Shown here: positions 45,048-47,155 of the stretch, piece after piece
Layout: each line of letters opens with the position of its first letter
How positions within the stretch are numbered: position 1 is the first letter of the stretch
DNA from: an uncultured Scytonema sp.
GTDB lineage: Bacteria > Cyanobacteriota > Cyanobacteriia > Cyanobacteriales > Nostocaceae
Reading direction: 5' to 3'
Length of the DNA: 47,155 nt
Assembly (NCBI GenBank): GCA_937873135.1
Contig: CALMVQ010000312.1
Location: forward strand, 1 to 47,155
Made by a program: the position numbers and the translations under genes
Notes under the pieces: model-generated
Seen by the model: only the letters and a program-made list of their open reading frames with translations
Told to the model about the DNA's origin: nothing
Database searches by the model: none

Positions 45048-45391
45048 TTTTTGTTTCCTCACCCTGTTAAGAAGAGCCTATCGCATTCTTGCCTTTATGT
45101 GTAATGCTGAAAGCAACGGCTACCATCCGTATCGCCATTTTGGACAATGTGTTGGCGAGAACAAGGATCGCGCAAAACTATCCACTCTTCTTTCTTTACG
45201 TAAAATTGCAGATGTCAAATGTACACACTTACAAAGAGAATAGGAGTCATGACATTTTTAAATTATTTGTGAGCAATTAAAACCAGGTTCCTTGAAGAAA
45301 CCTGGTTTCGGAATTCATTTATTTTCCGACTTCTTGCACGAACAGCTATATTTTTACATCTGGAGTAAAATCAAAAGCATAACACCTTAGA
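45048..45391. other. Gap between two minus-strand genes
   Basis: About 340 bases with no gene visible. It contains the promoter of the hydrolase and the terminator hairpin of the Rieske gene at 45280-45309. Confidence 0.5.
45280..45309 (-). terminator. Probable terminator of the Rieske oxygenase gene
   Basis: AAACCAGGTT and AAACCTGGTTT form a hairpin with a short loop (CCTTGAAG), about 80 bases after the Rieske stop in its direction of transcription, followed by TTTTAATTGC. The T-run is modest. Confidence 0.55.
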
Positions 45392-46942
45392 TCAATTGTT
45401 GTTGGCATGTTCAAACTTATAAACGTAGAAGAGCCGACTGAACTTTTTGAGCAAATATCCTACAGTTGCAAATAGGATAGTGCCGCCAAGCGCCAACCAG
45501 AATCCTGTAGGGGGAATAACAGTTAAAAGGGATGTAACCGATTGCTCAGCACTCGTTACCGCAACCCTCATCGCTACAGCCCGTGCATCCACAATTACAC
45601 CTATACATAAGCACACAACAGCTGCTACATAAGCCAACAAAGTGAGGCGATTAATGTTTTTCAGAGCATTCTGGCAATAGCTGCAATTTTGAGTATGAGT
45701 TGTCCACACATCAAAGAGTTTTTCCTTGTCTAATTTTTCTAGAGGGAGATGAGGATTACATCCCGAGTCCCAAGGGATACCACCACCGGCTCTCAAGGAG
45801 AGCCAATGACGAAATGCGATCGTCATCTTGTCTTGGGGATTGGGTGTATAAACTGTCTCTAGCCATTTGTTTTTTCCCCGTTGAGCTAGAATTCTCTGCT
45901 GGTAATGAAGGAAGACCGAATCTTGGTGGAGAAACAGGGATCCTAATACATGACCTAACCAAGTTGGCATTGGTAGCCCAAAGAATCCTAAACCTTTCGG
46001 CAACTTGCCAGCCTCATTCTTCACTAACACTTGGCATCCGATATGACGACACCATCCAGGACGGGTGGGGGTAGCATATAAAGCGAGGATGAGCTGCCCA
46101 CCATCTTTAAAAGTTGAGACAATTCTCATCTGAGAGGGTGGTTGAAAATCATGAACCGCTTGCTTGAGGTTTGGAGCAACTGGTGTGATTTCAAAGGAGA
46201 ATCCTTCCTGGGTAGACATCTCCCGAACTCGTATCATGTTGTAGTATTTGGCATCCTGATATCGGTTTCCGACAATTCCGTGGTGGGAAACAGGTACATG
46301 GGCTGGATCTGCCACATTCTCCATGAAAAAGTCCCATCCATAAGGAAGATCACGCACATTCCAAAAAAGGTGTACTACTCTGTCCGAGTCATTCTCAAGT
46401 TCTGGAATAATTCGCGGTGTCCTCAATTGACTTTCGATCTGTGCCTGGGGACCAGACTCTGACCACACCCACAATAGACCCTGGCACTCTTGCGTCGGAA
46501 AGGCAACAGCACATGACTTGGGGTTTGAGCAGTGCTTTGCCTCTGTCTGCTTGTCTAGTGACTGAGGAATGCTAACGCAGTTCCCTTCAGAATCAAAGCG
46601 CCAAGCGTGATAGGCACATAAAAGTGTGCCATCAGCCTCAACACGACCTTCAGAAAGAGGAGCGAGTCGATGGGGACAAAAATCTTCAAAGCAACGCCAT
46701 TTACCGGAGCCATCCCGCCATAAGACAATATCCTTTCCTAGTAATTGCATTGCATGGGGGCGAGATGGGTCTAGGAATTCTACCACAGCTACTGGATACC
46801 ACTGCTTTGTCCATTGGAATGTGAGTTCCTCTCCCTGTTTTAATTCTGCGATTGGCTTTGCCCCTGCGGTGCTGTTTGAGACGCTTCCCGAACGCGCTAT
46901 CGCGTCACGCATATCCCTTTGCAGAGTAATCTCAGTAGCCAT
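45392..46942 (-). CDS. Rieske 2Fe-2S oxygenase of the PAO/Tic55 type
   Basis: 516 residues from the ATG at 46942 (GGAG about 12 bases upstream; the longer frame to 46993 is less likely). The Rieske cluster is CPHRLAPLSEG then CAYHAW (Cys-x-His, Cys-x2-His). The mononuclear iron site is ENVADPAHVPVSHHG (Asp, His, His). Near the end a CSYCQNA motif (CxxC, as in PAO, Tic55, CAO and PTC52 proteins) precedes two membrane helices (about 430-455 and 480-500), so the protein is membrane-bound. Relatives oxygenate chlorophyll catabolites such as pheophorbide a. The substrate here cannot be read from sequence. Confidence 0.88.
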   Translation of the reverse strand: MATEITLQRDMRDAIARSGSVSNSTAGAKPIAELKQGEELTFQWTKQWYPVAVVEFLDPSRPHAMQLLGKDIVLWRDGSGKWRCFEDFCPHRLAPLSEGRVEADGTLLCAYHAWRFDSEGNCVSIPQSLDKQTEAKHCSNPKSCAVAFPTQECQGLLWVWSESGPQAQIESQLRTPRIIPELENDSDRVVHLFWNVRDLPYGWDFFMENVADPAHVPVSHHGIVGNRYQDAKYYNMIRVREMSTQEGFSFEITPVAPNLKQAVHDFQPPSQMRIVSTFKDGGQLILALYATPTRPGWCRHIGCQVLVKNEAGKLPKGLGFFGLPMPTWLGHVLGSLFLHQDSVFLHYQQRILAQRGKNKWLETVYTPNPQDKMTIAFRHWLSLRAGGGIPWDSGCNPHLPLEKLDKEKLFDVWTTHTQNCSYCQNALKNINRLTLLAYVAAVVCLCIGVIVDARAVAMRVAVTSAEQSVTSLLTVIPPTGFWLALGGTILFATVGYLLKKFSRLFYVYKFEHANNN

Positions 46943-47000
46943 AGTAGGTACTCCTTTGCTCTTGTTGATGATAGCTTTAATAAATTTTAACAAAATCGCC

Positions 47001-47039
47001 GTAATTCCCCTTCTTCAACGAAGTAAAAAGGGGAATTAC
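47001..47039. repeat. 12-bp inverted repeat upstream of the Rieske gene
   Basis: GTAATTCCCCTT at 47001-47012 is complementary to AAGGGGAATTAC at 47028-47039. It lies about 60 bases upstream of the Rieske start and could be an interspersed hairpin or a regulator site. Confidence 0.5.
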
Positions 47040-47112
47040 AGCCGGAAAAATCGAGATCCACTCCTAGCAGCGCGAAGCAAAGACTAGTACCGCAAGGCGG
47101 AAGTCACTCATT

Positions 47113-47133
47113 CAAAAGTCAAAAGTCAAAAGT
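47113..47133. repeat. CAAAAGT heptamer tandem repeat (three units)
   Basis: Three exact CAAAAGT units, the short tandem repeats common in Nostoc-like genomes. A degenerate cluster of the same type is at about 17410-17450. Confidence 0.8.
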
Positions 47134-47155
47134 GTTATAAATCAAGGCTTCTGGC

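Noticed and set aside
47113-47133. Regular CAAAAGT repeat as a CRISPR-like array
   Set aside because: Units are 7 bases with no spacers; these are ordinary cyanobacterial short tandem repeats.

Overview
The window looks like a chromosomal piece of a filamentous, heterocyst-forming type of cyanobacterium (Nostocales-like; the genus is not determinable by eye). The signs are many HIP1 sites (GCGATCGC), moderately low GC, interspersed palindromic repeats and CAAAAGT heptamers, a valyl-tRNA synthetase with a cyanobacterial CAAD membrane domain, a CyaB1-type GAF-GAF-PAS adenylate cyclase, a cyanobacterial GlgB, and a PAO-like Rieske oxygenase. No rRNA, tRNA or CRISPR array was recognised.

Layout. 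0-3 kb: a partial ORF, a multicopper oxidase relic and a penicillin-binding protein 1C gene carrying two in-frame palindromic insertions. 3-6.5 kb: small accessory genes: a VapBC-like pair, miaE, a frameshifted DUF4365-type gene plus partner (with a relic of a second partner copy), a sigma-factor tail, and a PIN toxin/antitoxin pair whose toxin is frameshifted. 6.5-17.1 kb: an accessory island containing a truncated STAND NTPase, a frameshifted transposase gene, a compact three-gene minus-strand operon (radical SAM protein, 131-aa protein, 1420-aa nuclease-STAND ATPase), and a Snf2-type helicase cut off by a deleted copy of the same transposase. Perfect 234-bp inverted repeats bound the operon. 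This is the best candidate for an undescribed system: the architecture suggests anti-phage defence, but that is inference.

17.6-30.5 kb is mainly housekeeping: recN, an ABC1/UbiB-family kinase gene, valS, cyaB1, clpS and its DUF2103 neighbour, interrupted by a GxxExxY gene sitting inside its own inverted repeats. 31-32.3 kb is a gene graveyard (sigma-like head, DUF1822 piece, WD40 tail, DUF433 antitoxin with a truncated toxin). 32.4-37.6 kb holds an exported FAD oxidoreductase, a small secreted protein and glgB. 37.6-41 kb is again rearranged: a 265-bp palindrome, kinase and secreted-protein stubs, and a tandem Uma2 duplication that dragged along part of the following SDR gene. 41.4-47 kb contains an SDR protein with an internal CIA30 domain, a coiled-coil membrane protein, a DUF1400 alpha/beta hydrolase and the Rieske oxygenase.

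Overall, stable core genes alternate with stretches where repeats, an IS and small deletions have broken or fused genes. At least twelve gene relics or frameshifted genes are visible. Family names are from recognition of motifs by eye and were not checked by database search.
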